Shown: positions 1 through 5,178 of the stretch, one piece after another
Layout of the letters: every line of letters begins with the position of its first letter
Position numbering within the stretch: position 1 is the stretch's first letter
Assembly: GCA_964522445.1 (NCBI GenBank)
Contig: CAZFUY010000149.1
Coordinates: 1 to 5,183, forward strand
Direction of reading: 5' to 3'
Length of the DNA: 5,183 nt
DNA from: CAZFUY01 sp964522445
GTDB lineage: Bacteria > Pseudomonadota > Gammaproteobacteria > SZUA-229
Program-made: the position numbers and the translations under genes
Notes under the pieces: generated by a model
The model's database searches: none
What the model saw: the letters and a program-made list of their open reading frames with translations, nothing else
Told to the model about the DNA's origin: nothing

Positions 1-87
1 CGTAAAGAGATAAAGTCTTTAATGAGATATATTCTGTCTTATTATCTGGGTGATAAGCCACTAAAGAGCAGGGAATTATTTCGGTAG
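1..87 (+). CDS. recO: DNA repair protein RecO, C-terminal end (partial)
   Basis: The first 28 codons of the window read in frame 1 as the C-terminus of RecO, then stop at TAG (85-87), followed at once by a second in-frame TAG. The ending LGDKPLKSRELFR closely matches the family signature near the RecO C-terminus; from memory, E. coli has LGGKPLKSRELFR at the same place. RecO helps load RecA at gaps in recombinational repair, acting with RecR. The 5' part lies outside the window, so its zinc-binding and OB-fold regions cannot be checked. The protein stops about a dozen residues earlier than I recall for E. coli, which is not unusual in the family. The gene converges on flgN and is presumably unrelated to it in function. 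The call rests on a short stretch, but the motif is distinctive. Confidence 0.87.
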   Translation, partial: RKEIKSLMRYILSYYLGDKPLKSRELFR

Positions 88-167
88 TAGCGTTTTAAGA
101 CAGCTGTAATCAATTGATTTTAAATATCTGCAACAGGATGTAAGTGGGAATCTCAGTGCAGAGAATA
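88..167. other. Intergenic region between convergent recO and flgN
   Basis: These 80 bases separate two convergent stop codons, so transcription from both sides should end here. I see only weak structure. There is a perfect 12-base palindrome, AATCAATTGATT, at 108-119, AT-rich and with two to three T after it on the plus strand. There is also a 6-base inverted repeat, TCTGCA (127-132) and TGCAGA (157-162), with a 24-base spacer. Neither is a convincing rho-independent terminator on either strand. No gene is visible. Confidence 0.5.
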
Positions 168-617
168 TTATGCTTTTACATTGGTAACCATTGAATTAGA
201 GCTGTTTGTTAGTCCGTCAGGGCCGTAAGTTGTTTCTGTTGTTAGTTTTCTGCCGGTAAAAATTTCTAATGTTTCTCTCGCAATAGTATTTCTACGTTGT
301 AAAAGTAGACCATTGATTTCGTTTTGTTGCTGGCATTTTTTAGCGGATTTCCTGGCTGCTTCCCAGTAGCCAACTAATCTGGCATCGATAGATTTAAGGA
401 ATAACATAAAATCTTTTTTACCTGAGAGTAAAAGACGTTGTTTATCCAGTTCATCCAATTGGGTAAGCAAAGCTTGTTTTTGCTCAGAAATAGGAATGAG
501 TTTGTCTGTTTTATTTATGCTGAGAGCATCATGCTCTTTTACAAGGCATTGATATAATTGCCTGGAAAGGTCATTAATTTGTTCAAGAAGATTTTTAACA
601 TTTGTATTAGTGTTCAT
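168..617 (-). CDS. flgN: FlgN, export chaperone for hook-filament junction proteins
   Basis: FlgN is a small cytoplasmic helical chaperone that binds FlgK and FlgL and delivers them to the flagellar type III export apparatus. The 149-residue product is close to the usual length of about 140. It is almost entirely helical and rich in Gln, Leu, Lys and Glu. The segment around residues 99-120 (NEINGLLLQRRNT onward) and the late YGPDG motif at 131-135, followed by a Ser/Asn-rich tail, are typical of gammaproteobacterial FlgN. The ATG at 615-617 begins only three bases after the flgM stop. Its Shine-Dalgarno is weak (a GAG within the last codon of flgM), so translation is probably coupled to flgM. 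It is the last gene of the minus-strand operon and should be expressed from the flgM promoter as well as by read-through from flgA. Confidence 0.93.
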   Translation of the reverse strand: MNTNTNVKNLLEQINDLSRQLYQCLVKEHDALSINKTDKLIPISEQKQALLTQLDELDKQRLLLSGKKDFMLFLKSIDARLVGYWEAARKSAKKCQQQNEINGLLLQRRNTIARETLEIFTGRKLTTETTYGPDGLTNSSNSMVTNVKA

Positions 618-620
618 AAT

Positions 621-938
621 TTACTCAAGTAGTGCTTTTTCTAGACTAATTAAATTTTCAGCAATGCGATTGCTGTCAATTGGGTAGTTGCCTTTGGCTA
701 TTTCCTGTTTTATTGCGTCAACTTTTTCACTGTCTATTTCAGAAATGCTATCCAGTTGTTGCTGGAGTTCACGGATATGAACAGATTCTTTAGAAATGCT
801 AACGGTATCATCTGTAGCAGTTTGTGGACTGCTTCCGCTTGTTGTGCTTTCTGTTGATACTTTTGATCTGGTTTTACTGGCACTATTTGTTAGGGCATCA
901 GTAGAAGATCGATTTATATTGTTTATTGTACTAGTCAT
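621..938 (-). CDS. flgM: FlgM, anti-sigma-28 factor
   Basis: FlgM binds the flagellar sigma factor FliA (sigma-28) and blocks late flagellar genes until the finished hook-basal body exports it. With the start at 938 the protein has 105 residues, normal for the family. The N-terminal ~42 residues are Ser/Thr/Asn-rich and probably disordered, as expected for an exported anti-sigma factor. The C-terminal part (about 43-105) is the sigma-binding region: DDTVSIS, then a helix with RELQQQL, then VDAIKQEIAKGNYPID and IAENL, all family hallmarks. I prefer the ATG at 936-938 over the in-frame ATG at 954-956 for three reasons. The product then begins MTSTINNIN, as FlgM proteins usually do. A GGGGA ribosome site lies six bases upstream. 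The sigma-28 promoter would leave the upstream ATG a leader of only about eight bases. Confidence 0.93.
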   Translation of the reverse strand: MTSTINNINRSSTDALTNSASKTRSKVSTESTTSGSSPQTATDDTVSISKESVHIRELQQQLDSISEIDSEKVDAIKQEIAKGNYPIDSNRIAENLISLEKALLE

Positions 939-944
939 GGGTTT

Positions 945-949
945 TCCCC
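945..949 (-). promoter_or_regulatory. Ribosome binding site deciding the flgM start
   Basis: On the minus strand GGGGA lies six bases before the ATG at 938. This supports the 105-residue FlgM. The alternative ATG at 956 has only a GAGAG three bases upstream, too close and probably at the extreme 5' end of the sigma-28 transcript. Confidence 0.65.
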
Positions 950-971
950 GGATCATTTTCTCTCAATACTG

Positions 972-998
972 TTATCGGCTGGTTTGTCATTATCTTTA
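972..998 (-). promoter_or_regulatory. Sigma-28 (FliA) promoter of flgM-flgN
   Basis: Read on the minus strand, the -35 element is TAAAGATA (998-991), then an 11-base spacer (990-980), then the -10 element GCCGATAA (979-972). The established FliA consensus is TAAAGTTT-N11-GCCGATAA. The -10 matches at all eight positions, the TAAA core is intact and the spacing is exact. Transcription should begin near 963-966, giving a leader of about 25-28 bases to the FlgM start at 938. The promoter sits just after the flgA stop, so flgM and flgN can be expressed late and independently of flgA. FlgM inhibits FliA, so this forms an autoregulatory loop, as in Salmonella. Confidence 0.93.
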
Positions 999-1006
999 AC
1001 AATTTA

Positions 1007-1717
1007 TTAATTTATTACAGTAACAACACCATTTTGGGTAACTATACCCTCAATAATGCGTTTTGATGACGAATTTTTGACTCGAATATGGTCGCCTTTT
1101 GCGCCATCCATCATTGCTTTCCCAGACATGCGAATAGAAAATGAGCTGGATTTAGCGATTAAAGATACTTCTTCGCCTCGTTTTACCATTAAGGCTGGCT
1201 TGACCTGTTGAGGTGTAATTACATGATTCTGATTTAATCTACGGCGAGTCTGTTTACCAATAAGCATGGCTTTGTCAGTGAAATAACCGTAATTTAACTG
1301 GGCAAGATTGTAGCTGGATGCGATTAAGTCTTTCTTGCTAATAATATGTCCTTTTGCCAGAGGGCGTGTTGTTTTATACACACTGGAGAACAGGTTAATA
1401 GTTGCGGGCACATAAAGTGCCCAGGGGCGGGGTGTTTTGCAGCGTATTCCTACTGTAGTTTTTCCGGTCAGGCGGCTTCCTGGGGCCAGGAATGTATCTA
1501 GCTCTTTATCGCATTTGTTAAGTTTAAGGCGCTTGTCCAGATGACCGACTTTAATATTGTACTGGTCGTATTGTTCTTTGATTTGAGATTCCAGGAACTG
1601 CTCAACAGCTGAAATAATTGAAGTGTGACTCTGTAATGCATTGCCTGCTTTACTGATGTTGCTATGCAATAGACCTGTGGCTGCTAATGCTATCAGTAAA
1701 GTGGGCAGAATATTCAT
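1007..1717 (-). CDS. flgA: FlgA, periplasmic P-ring assembly chaperone
   Basis: FlgA is exported to the periplasm and helps FlgI assemble into the flagellar P ring around the rod. The 236-residue product starts with a Sec signal peptide: a short N-region (MN), a hydrophobic stretch at about residues 3-18, and a likely cleavage after SKA (residues 22-24). The mature part has the conserved segment LDKRLKLNKCD (60-70), then PGSRLTGKTTVGIRC and PWALYVP. C69 and C93 may form a disulfide. A SAF-type C-terminal domain (about 113-234) includes the signature GDHIRVKNSSSKRIIEGIV (208-226). I chose the ATG at 1715-1717, whose ATGA overlaps the TGA of the upstream receptor gene. A GGAAG site (1732-1728) lies ten bases upstream. 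A TTG nine bases earlier is in frame but too close to that site. The flgM promoter follows its stop. Confidence 0.94.
   Translation of the reverse strand: MNILPTLLIALAATGLLHSNISKAGNALQSHTSIISAVEQFLESQIKEQYDQYNIKVGHLDKRLKLNKCDKELDTFLAPGSRLTGKTTVGIRCKTPRPWALYVPATINLFSSVYKTTRPLAKGHIISKKDLIASSYNLAQLNYGYFTDKAMLIGKQTRRRLNQNHVITPQQVKPALMVKRGEEVSLIAKSSSFSIRMSGKAMMDGAKGDHIRVKNSSSKRIIEGIVTQNGVVTVIN
1714..1717 (-). other. ATGA start/stop overlap coupling the receptor gene to flgA
   Basis: On the minus strand the four bases ATGA hold both the flgA start (1717-1715) and the receptor stop TGA (1716-1714). Such overlaps usually mean one transcript and translational coupling. It shows that the chemoreceptor is not a chance neighbour of flgA but is co-expressed with it, and that flgA has no private promoter immediately upstream. 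Confidence 0.85.
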
Positions 1718-3060
1718 GTTTTGCAATCTTCCAGTAACTCATTAATTAATACGAAGAGCTGGTCGCTATATTGAGCCATATCTTCAATTTTTTGACAGGC
1801 CGCGTCAGATTGGCCGTTTCTTGATAGTGCTGCAATTTCCTTGCCAATTTCATGAACTCTGGCGTGTGGAACATCCATTTGCTGGAAAACAGATGAGTTA
1901 CCAAATTGTTCTTTGCCTTTAGTGTTATACCATTGGCCAAGGCGACACTGAGTATGATCCTTGAGTTCGTTTTCAGGTATCTCTTCACCGCCCAGAGCCA
2001 TATTTGCCAGGCGGATTTTCCAGGATACATGGTCTGCTTTTACTGTTTGCAATAAAATGGCATCCTGGTTAAATGAGGCTAACAGGTTAAATTGAGCTCC
2101 AATAGAGCTGTTTAATTCTTTAGCATTAAAAGCGATCTGATCAATCTGCTGATTCTCTTCCTGTACAGCAAGGGTAATTTCACTGAGCTTATTAGCCATT
2201 TCATGAGATACAGATTGCTGCTCACGGGCTGAAGTTGCAATGGTTTTTACCTGAGTATCTACATCATTAACAACAGATGTGACTTCGCCCAGAGCTATTG
2301 CAACAGTTTCCAGGCTATCGACACTGGTGCCTAAACTTTCCTTGCTTGAGCTAACAGAATTACCTATCTCATTCATAAGAGAGTGCATAGTGGTTGTTAC
2401 ATTTTCAATTTCTAATGTGGCTTTTTCTGTTTTTGATGCTAATTGCTTAACTTCATCGGCAACCACTGCAAACCCGCGTCCTGCCTCGCCTGCACGTGCA
2501 GCTTCAATAGCGGCATTCAGTGCTAATAAATTGGTCTGATTGGCAATGTCTCTAACAATAGCTGTCAGATTATTTATTTCTTCAGTAAAGCCTGTAAATT
2601 TCTGTACCCCGTCAAACATGCCATTCATCGCACCTTCAAGTAAATCCATATCGCCCATCATAGATGAGATGGCCTCATTTCCAGACTGTGTTTTTTCATG
2701 GCTTTCACTGGCGCGATCAACTGTATTTTGTGCGGATTGGGCAATTTCAGATGCAGATGCCGCCATTTCTTCAGTAGCGGCAGCAACGCTGGCTATGGCA
2801 TAGCTTATATCAGAAGCCTGCTTCTGCAATGACATATTCTTGGTCAAAATCTCATAAGTTTGTTGCAGAGAGTTAATTCCCGCTTCAGCTACATTTGATA
2901 ATTTATCATTGTGATTGTTAATGGTTTCCACTGTTTCATTCAAAGAAGAAGCAGTTGCTGGACTCTGTTTGATTAGGCCAGTGAGTCTTTTATAGTCAGC
3001 GTCTAAAGCTGCTTGCAGGATTGGAAGAGCCAAATTTGTAAGTAATAGAGGATTAGGCAT
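1714..3060 (-). CDS. Soluble methyl-accepting chemotaxis protein with C-terminal CZB zinc domain
   Basis: This cytoplasmic chemoreceptor (448 residues) has no transmembrane segment, signal peptide or visible PAS/HAMP domain. Residues 1-80 are helical and of unknown role. About 85-330 form the signalling coiled-coil hairpin. Its tip carries the hallmark DIANQTNLLALNAAIEAARA (171-190) with GEAGRGFAVVADEV after it and tip Glu at E192. Candidate methylation pairs are E97/E98 (in ATEEMA) and E280/Q281. The 94-residue spacing from E98 to the tip resembles long-hairpin (40H-type) receptors such as many in Pseudomonas. About 335-440 form a CZB domain with the full zinc ligand pattern H344 (DHVSW), C372 (CRLGQW), H399 and H403 (HARVH). 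CZB domains sense zinc or oxidants in other proteins (E. coli DgcZ, Helicobacter TlpD), so a similar input is inferred here. There is no C-terminal NWETF-like CheR tether. The start has AGGAG five bases upstream. The gene overlaps flgA and diverges from cheV. Confidence 0.93.
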   Translation of the reverse strand: MPNPLLLTNLALPILQAALDADYKRLTGLIKQSPATASSLNETVETINNHNDKLSNVAEAGINSLQQTYEILTKNMSLQKQASDISYAIASVAAATEEMAASASEIAQSAQNTVDRASESHEKTQSGNEAISSMMGDMDLLEGAMNGMFDGVQKFTGFTEEINNLTAIVRDIANQTNLLALNAAIEAARAGEAGRGFAVVADEVKQLASKTEKATLEIENVTTTMHSLMNEIGNSVSSSKESLGTSVDSLETVAIALGEVTSVVNDVDTQVKTIATSAREQQSVSHEMANKLSEITLAVQEENQQIDQIAFNAKELNSSIGAQFNLLASFNQDAILLQTVKADHVSWKIRLANMALGGEEIPENELKDHTQCRLGQWYNTKGKEQFGNSSVFQQMDVPHARVHEIGKEIAALSRNGQSDAACQKIEDMAQYSDQLFVLINELLEDCKT

Positions 3061-3065
3061 AAAGG

Positions 3066-3070
3066 CTCCT
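3066..3070 (-). promoter_or_regulatory. Ribosome binding site of the CZB chemoreceptor gene
   Basis: AGGAG on the minus strand, five bases before the ATG at 3060, is a strong Shine-Dalgarno. It supports the chosen start and the 448-residue length. Confidence 0.75.
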
Positions 3071-3099
3071 GAATGTCTGCATTATTTGTTTATTGTATT

Positions 3100-3129
3100 T
3101 ACTAGCGAAACAACTTTTATGAGCTAGTA
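3100..3129. repeat. Inverted repeat in the receptor leader/upstream region
   Basis: TACTAGC (3100-3106) and GCTAGTA (3123-3129) are perfect 7-base inverted arms with a 16-base spacer, about 40 bases upstream of the receptor ATG. It could be an operator for a dimeric regulator or a leader hairpin if transcription starts upstream. I cannot tell which. No clear sigma-28 or sigma-54 promoter is visible in the 186-base divergent region 3061-3246. The only sigma-70-like elements are weak: for example TATACT on the minus strand (3189-3184), and TATAGT on the plus strand (3186-3191). Confidence 0.4.
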
Positions 3130-3235
3130 TCAATGTATTGGTTAAGTATCTCATTTAATTAATTCTTTAAGTGATTGATGCTAAGTATAGTTTAAGTTCA
3201 GAAAATGCAAATAAATTAGGCCAGTTAATTTTGGT

Positions 3236-3239
3236 GGAG
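3236..3239 (+). promoter_or_regulatory. Ribosome binding site of cheV
   Basis: GGAG within GGTGGAGT lies seven bases before the ATG at 3247, a well-placed Shine-Dalgarno. It agrees with the conserved CheV N-terminus MAGVLDSVD. Confidence 0.75.
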
Positions 3240-3246
3240 TATAAAA

Positions 3247-4209
3247 ATGGCAGGTGTGCTTGATAGTGTAGATATGCGAACCCAGTTAGCGGGTCACAAT
3301 CGGCTTGAGCTGTTATTGTTCAGGTTAGGTGGAAAGCAACTCTACGGCATCAATGTGTTTAAAGTGCAGGAAGTTATTCAATGCCCCCGATTAACGCATA
3401 TGCCAAAAGCTGATCATAAAGTAGTGGGTGTTGCTCACCTAAGAAGTAAAACTATACCGATTATAGATTTAGGGCTGGCGATTAGTAACCACCCTGTCGG
3501 TAAGATTGAAGATAGCTTTGTTATTGTCACTGAATATAATCGATTTACACAGGGATTTCTGGTGCATTCAGTTGACCGTATTGCCAATATGAACTGGAAA
3601 GAAATTTTGCCACCACCTAAAGGCAGTGGCAAAGCAAGTTACCTGACTGCTGTAACTCATATTGATAAACAACTGGTTGAAATTATTGATGTTGAACGAG
3701 TATTTGCAGACATTATGATGCTCAATGAAGAAGTTGATCAGAATGTTCTTGATAATGCGGAAGAAATAGAAGATAGCCTGCCAAAACATATACTGGTTGT
3801 TGATGATTCGTCTGTTGCAAGAAACCAGGTAAAAAGAGTATTAGAAAAGGTAGGTATTGAGTGTACCTTAGCCACTGATGGACAACATGGGCTTGAGATA
3901 TTACAGGGCTGGGCTGATGAAGGTGGTGATATAACAGAAAAAATAGCTCTGGTTATTTCAGATGTGGAAATGCCACGTATGGATGGCTATACATTAACTA
4001 CTGAAATACGCAAAGATCCTCGCCTGGAAAAATTATTTGTATTGTTGCACACATCATTAAGTGGTGTGTTTAATAACTCAATGATTGAAAAGGTAGGAGC
4101 GGATCATTTTATTCCTAAATTTAAACCCAATGAACTGGCTAAGGCGATATTAAATTTGGTTAATAAAAAAGATATAAATGATGGCATGGATGAAATAAGT
4201 GACGATTAA
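3247..4209 (+). CDS. cheV: CheV, CheW-receiver chemotaxis coupling protein
   Basis: CheV links receptors to the CheA kinase through a CheW-like domain and can be phosphorylated on a C-terminal receiver domain, which tunes adaptation or acts as a phosphate sink. The 320-residue length is usual. The N-terminus MAGVLDSVD and the segment LELLLFRLGGKQLYGINVFK (20-39) are strongly conserved. The CheW-like domain spans about 18-160 and the receiver about 180-305. Receiver residues are all present: acidic pair D186/D187 (VVDDSS), phospho-acceptor D239 (SDVEMPRMDG), the T269/S270 switch region (LLHTSLSG) and Lys K291 (FIPKFKP). The domain should therefore be phosphorylatable. The short tail after about 307 is Asp/Glu-rich. 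It is divergent from the CZB receptor and followed after 96 bases by cheR, a common gammaproteobacterial pair. Its promoter is not evident. Confidence 0.96.
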   Translation: MAGVLDSVDMRTQLAGHNRLELLLFRLGGKQLYGINVFKVQEVIQCPRLTHMPKADHKVVGVAHLRSKTIPIIDLGLAISNHPVGKIEDSFVIVTEYNRFTQGFLVHSVDRIANMNWKEILPPPKGSGKASYLTAVTHIDKQLVEIIDVERVFADIMMLNEEVDQNVLDNAEEIEDSLPKHILVVDDSSVARNQVKRVLEKVGIECTLATDGQHGLEILQGWADEGGDITEKIALVISDVEMPRMDGYTLTTEIRKDPRLEKLFVLLHTSLSGVFNNSMIEKVGADHFIPKFKPNELAKAILNLVNKKDINDGMDEISDD

Positions 4210-4236
4210 TTTTGCTTTCCTGATGCTGATTCTCTA

Positions 4237-4259
4237 AAGTCCCCGTGTAAAAGGGGCTT
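4237..4259 (+). other. Stem-loop in the cheV-cheR gap
   Basis: AAGTCCC (4237-4243) pairs with GGGGCTT (4253-4259) in seven base pairs, one of them G-U, around a 9-base loop. No run of T follows on the plus strand, so it is not a standard rho-independent terminator. It may weaken read-through, stabilise the cheV mRNA end or mark an RNA processing point. The rest of the gap (4210-4305) shows no gene and no clear sigma-28 or sigma-54 promoter for cheR. Confidence 0.4.
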
Positions 4260-4305
4260 AGGCCATAAATAGTCAAATAACATTTATCATGGGTTCATTC
4301 TCTAC

Positions 4306-5130
4306 ATGAGTATTAGTTTCACACCGGAAGAATATAAAAATTTTCAGGCCTTTCTTGAAAAGGCATGCGGCATTGTACTGGGTGATAATAAACATTATCT
4401 GGTTTCCAGTCGCTTAAGTCGATTAATGCAGGATAGTAAAATTAATGCCCTGCAAGATCTGGTTGATCAGCTTGGTCGAGCATCATCAATGCAATTAAAA
4501 ACTAAAGTTATTGAAGCTATGACCACAAATGAAACGCTGTGGTTTCGTGATACTTATCCTTTTGAGGTATTAAGAAAACTTATATTTGAAGAATATAAAA
4601 AAGAAAATAAGAAAAATCTTAAAATATGGTCAGCAGCCTGTTCCAGTGGGCAAGAGCCTTACTCTATTAGTATGATTACCGATGAATATGCATCACATAA
4701 CCCTGGCTTTAATGTAGCTGTTACTGCAACAGATATTTCTCAGGCTATTTTGTCTGAAGCTAAAGAAGCAAAATATGATGCATTAGCCTTAGCCAGGGGG
4801 CTTTCAGAAGAGCGCAAGCGACGATTTTTTTCTTCTATTGGTAACCAGTGGCAGGTAAATGCCAATATTCGCTCACGGATCTCGTTCAGGGAAGTGAACC
4901 TGCTACAAAGCTATACATCACTTGGTAAGTTTGATGTTATTTTTTGCCGTAATGTACTTATCTATTTTTCCGCAGAATCTAAAAGCGATATTCTTAATCG
5001 CATGGCCAAACAACTAAATCCCAGAGGCTTTTTATTATTAGGTGCTTCGGAATCTATTGCCCAGTATTGTGATGCTTTTGAAATGGTAAGAGCCAGTACG
5101 GGTGTAGTTTATCGGCTTAAGGGTTATTAA
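4306..5130 (+). CDS. cheR: CheR, chemoreceptor glutamate methyltransferase
   Basis: CheR uses S-adenosylmethionine to methylate glutamates on chemoreceptors during adaptation, opposing CheB. The 274 residues match the usual length. The N-terminal helical domain (about 1-85) contains FLEKACGIVLGDNKHYL (16-32) and ends in the TTNET motif (73-77) with F80-R81-D82. The SAM-binding domain follows, with WSAACSSGQEPYS (108-120), D143 in ATDIS and the FCRNVLIYF motif (213-221). The beta-subdomain region (about 160-195) looks about four residues shorter than in E. coli CheR as I remember it. This would fit the class that does not need a receptor C-terminal pentapeptide, as does the lack of such a pentapeptide on the neighbouring receptor. 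The start fits the conserved N-terminus, but no good Shine-Dalgarno precedes it: only a GGG about 12 bases upstream. It probably continues into flgB-type genes beyond the window. Confidence 0.96.
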   Translation: MSISFTPEEYKNFQAFLEKACGIVLGDNKHYLVSSRLSRLMQDSKINALQDLVDQLGRASSMQLKTKVIEAMTTNETLWFRDTYPFEVLRKLIFEEYKKENKKNLKIWSAACSSGQEPYSISMITDEYASHNPGFNVAVTATDISQAILSEAKEAKYDALALARGLSEERKRRFFSSIGNQWQVNANIRSRISFREVNLLQSYTSLGKFDVIFCRNVLIYFSAESKSDILNRMAKQLNPRGFLLLGASESIAQYCDAFEMVRASTGVVYRLKGY

Positions 5131-5150
5131 AGACCAAAGACTTCCAGCAC

Positions 5151-5178
5151 CGGCAAACCCATTTCCTAAAGCGGCAAA
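5151..5178 (+). repeat. Direct repeat CGGCAAA at 21-base period, possible regulatory site for the downstream operon
   Basis: CGGCAAA occurs at 5151-5157 and again at 5172-5178, exactly 21 bases (about two helical turns) apart, in the leader after cheR. In relatives cheR is followed by the rod/hook operon flgBCD, driven by sigma-54 with an enhancer-binding regulator (FleR/FlrC type). The repeat could be a site for such a regulator, but this is inference. The second copy runs to the window edge as GCGGCAAAAATTG, so any completing palindrome or -12 element is out of view. Confidence 0.35.

Noticed and set aside
108..119. AATCAATTGATT palindrome as a recO or flgN terminator
   Set aside because: Only four base pairs remain once a loop is allowed, with no GC core and a very short T run. 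It is too weak to call a terminator.
796..999. Plus-strand open frame of 67 codons opposite flgM
   Set aside because: It lies antisense to the well-supported flgM and its sigma-28 promoter, has no recognisable motif, and its hydrophobicity is what the Ser/Thr-rich flgM sequence gives when read backwards.
1724..1726. TTG as the flgA start, giving three extra residues
   Set aside because: The only GGAAG site is almost adjacent to the TTG, whereas the ATG at 1717 has workable spacing, the ATGA overlap and a normal signal-peptide N-terminus.
1746..2030. Minus-strand open frame of 94 codons in another frame of the receptor
   Set aside because: It overlaps the CZB domain, which carries all four zinc ligands in the main frame. 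There is no sign of a frameshift or a second product.
2279..2803. Two plus-strand open frames (2279-2539 and 2540-2803) within the receptor gene
   Set aside because: Both are antisense to the conserved signalling hairpin, whose Ala/Ser-rich codons leave the reverse frames open. No ribosome sites or known motifs were seen.
3061..3246. Sigma-54 or sigma-28 promoters in the divergent receptor/cheV region
   Set aside because: Neither strand has a GG-N10-GC element with the TGGCAC/TTGC context, or a GCCGATAA-like box at the right distance from TAAA. Only weak sigma-70-like hexamers are present.
3435..3789. Two minus-strand open frames (3435-3632 and 3568-3789) opposite cheV
   Set aside because: They are antisense to the intact CheW-like domain of cheV and show no recognisable protein features.
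4235..4261. Sigma-28 promoter for cheR starting at TAAAG (4235)
   Set aside because: At the correct 15-base distance from TAAA the sequence is GGGCTTAG, matching GCCGATAA poorly. The better GCCATAAA at 4262 is at the wrong spacing.
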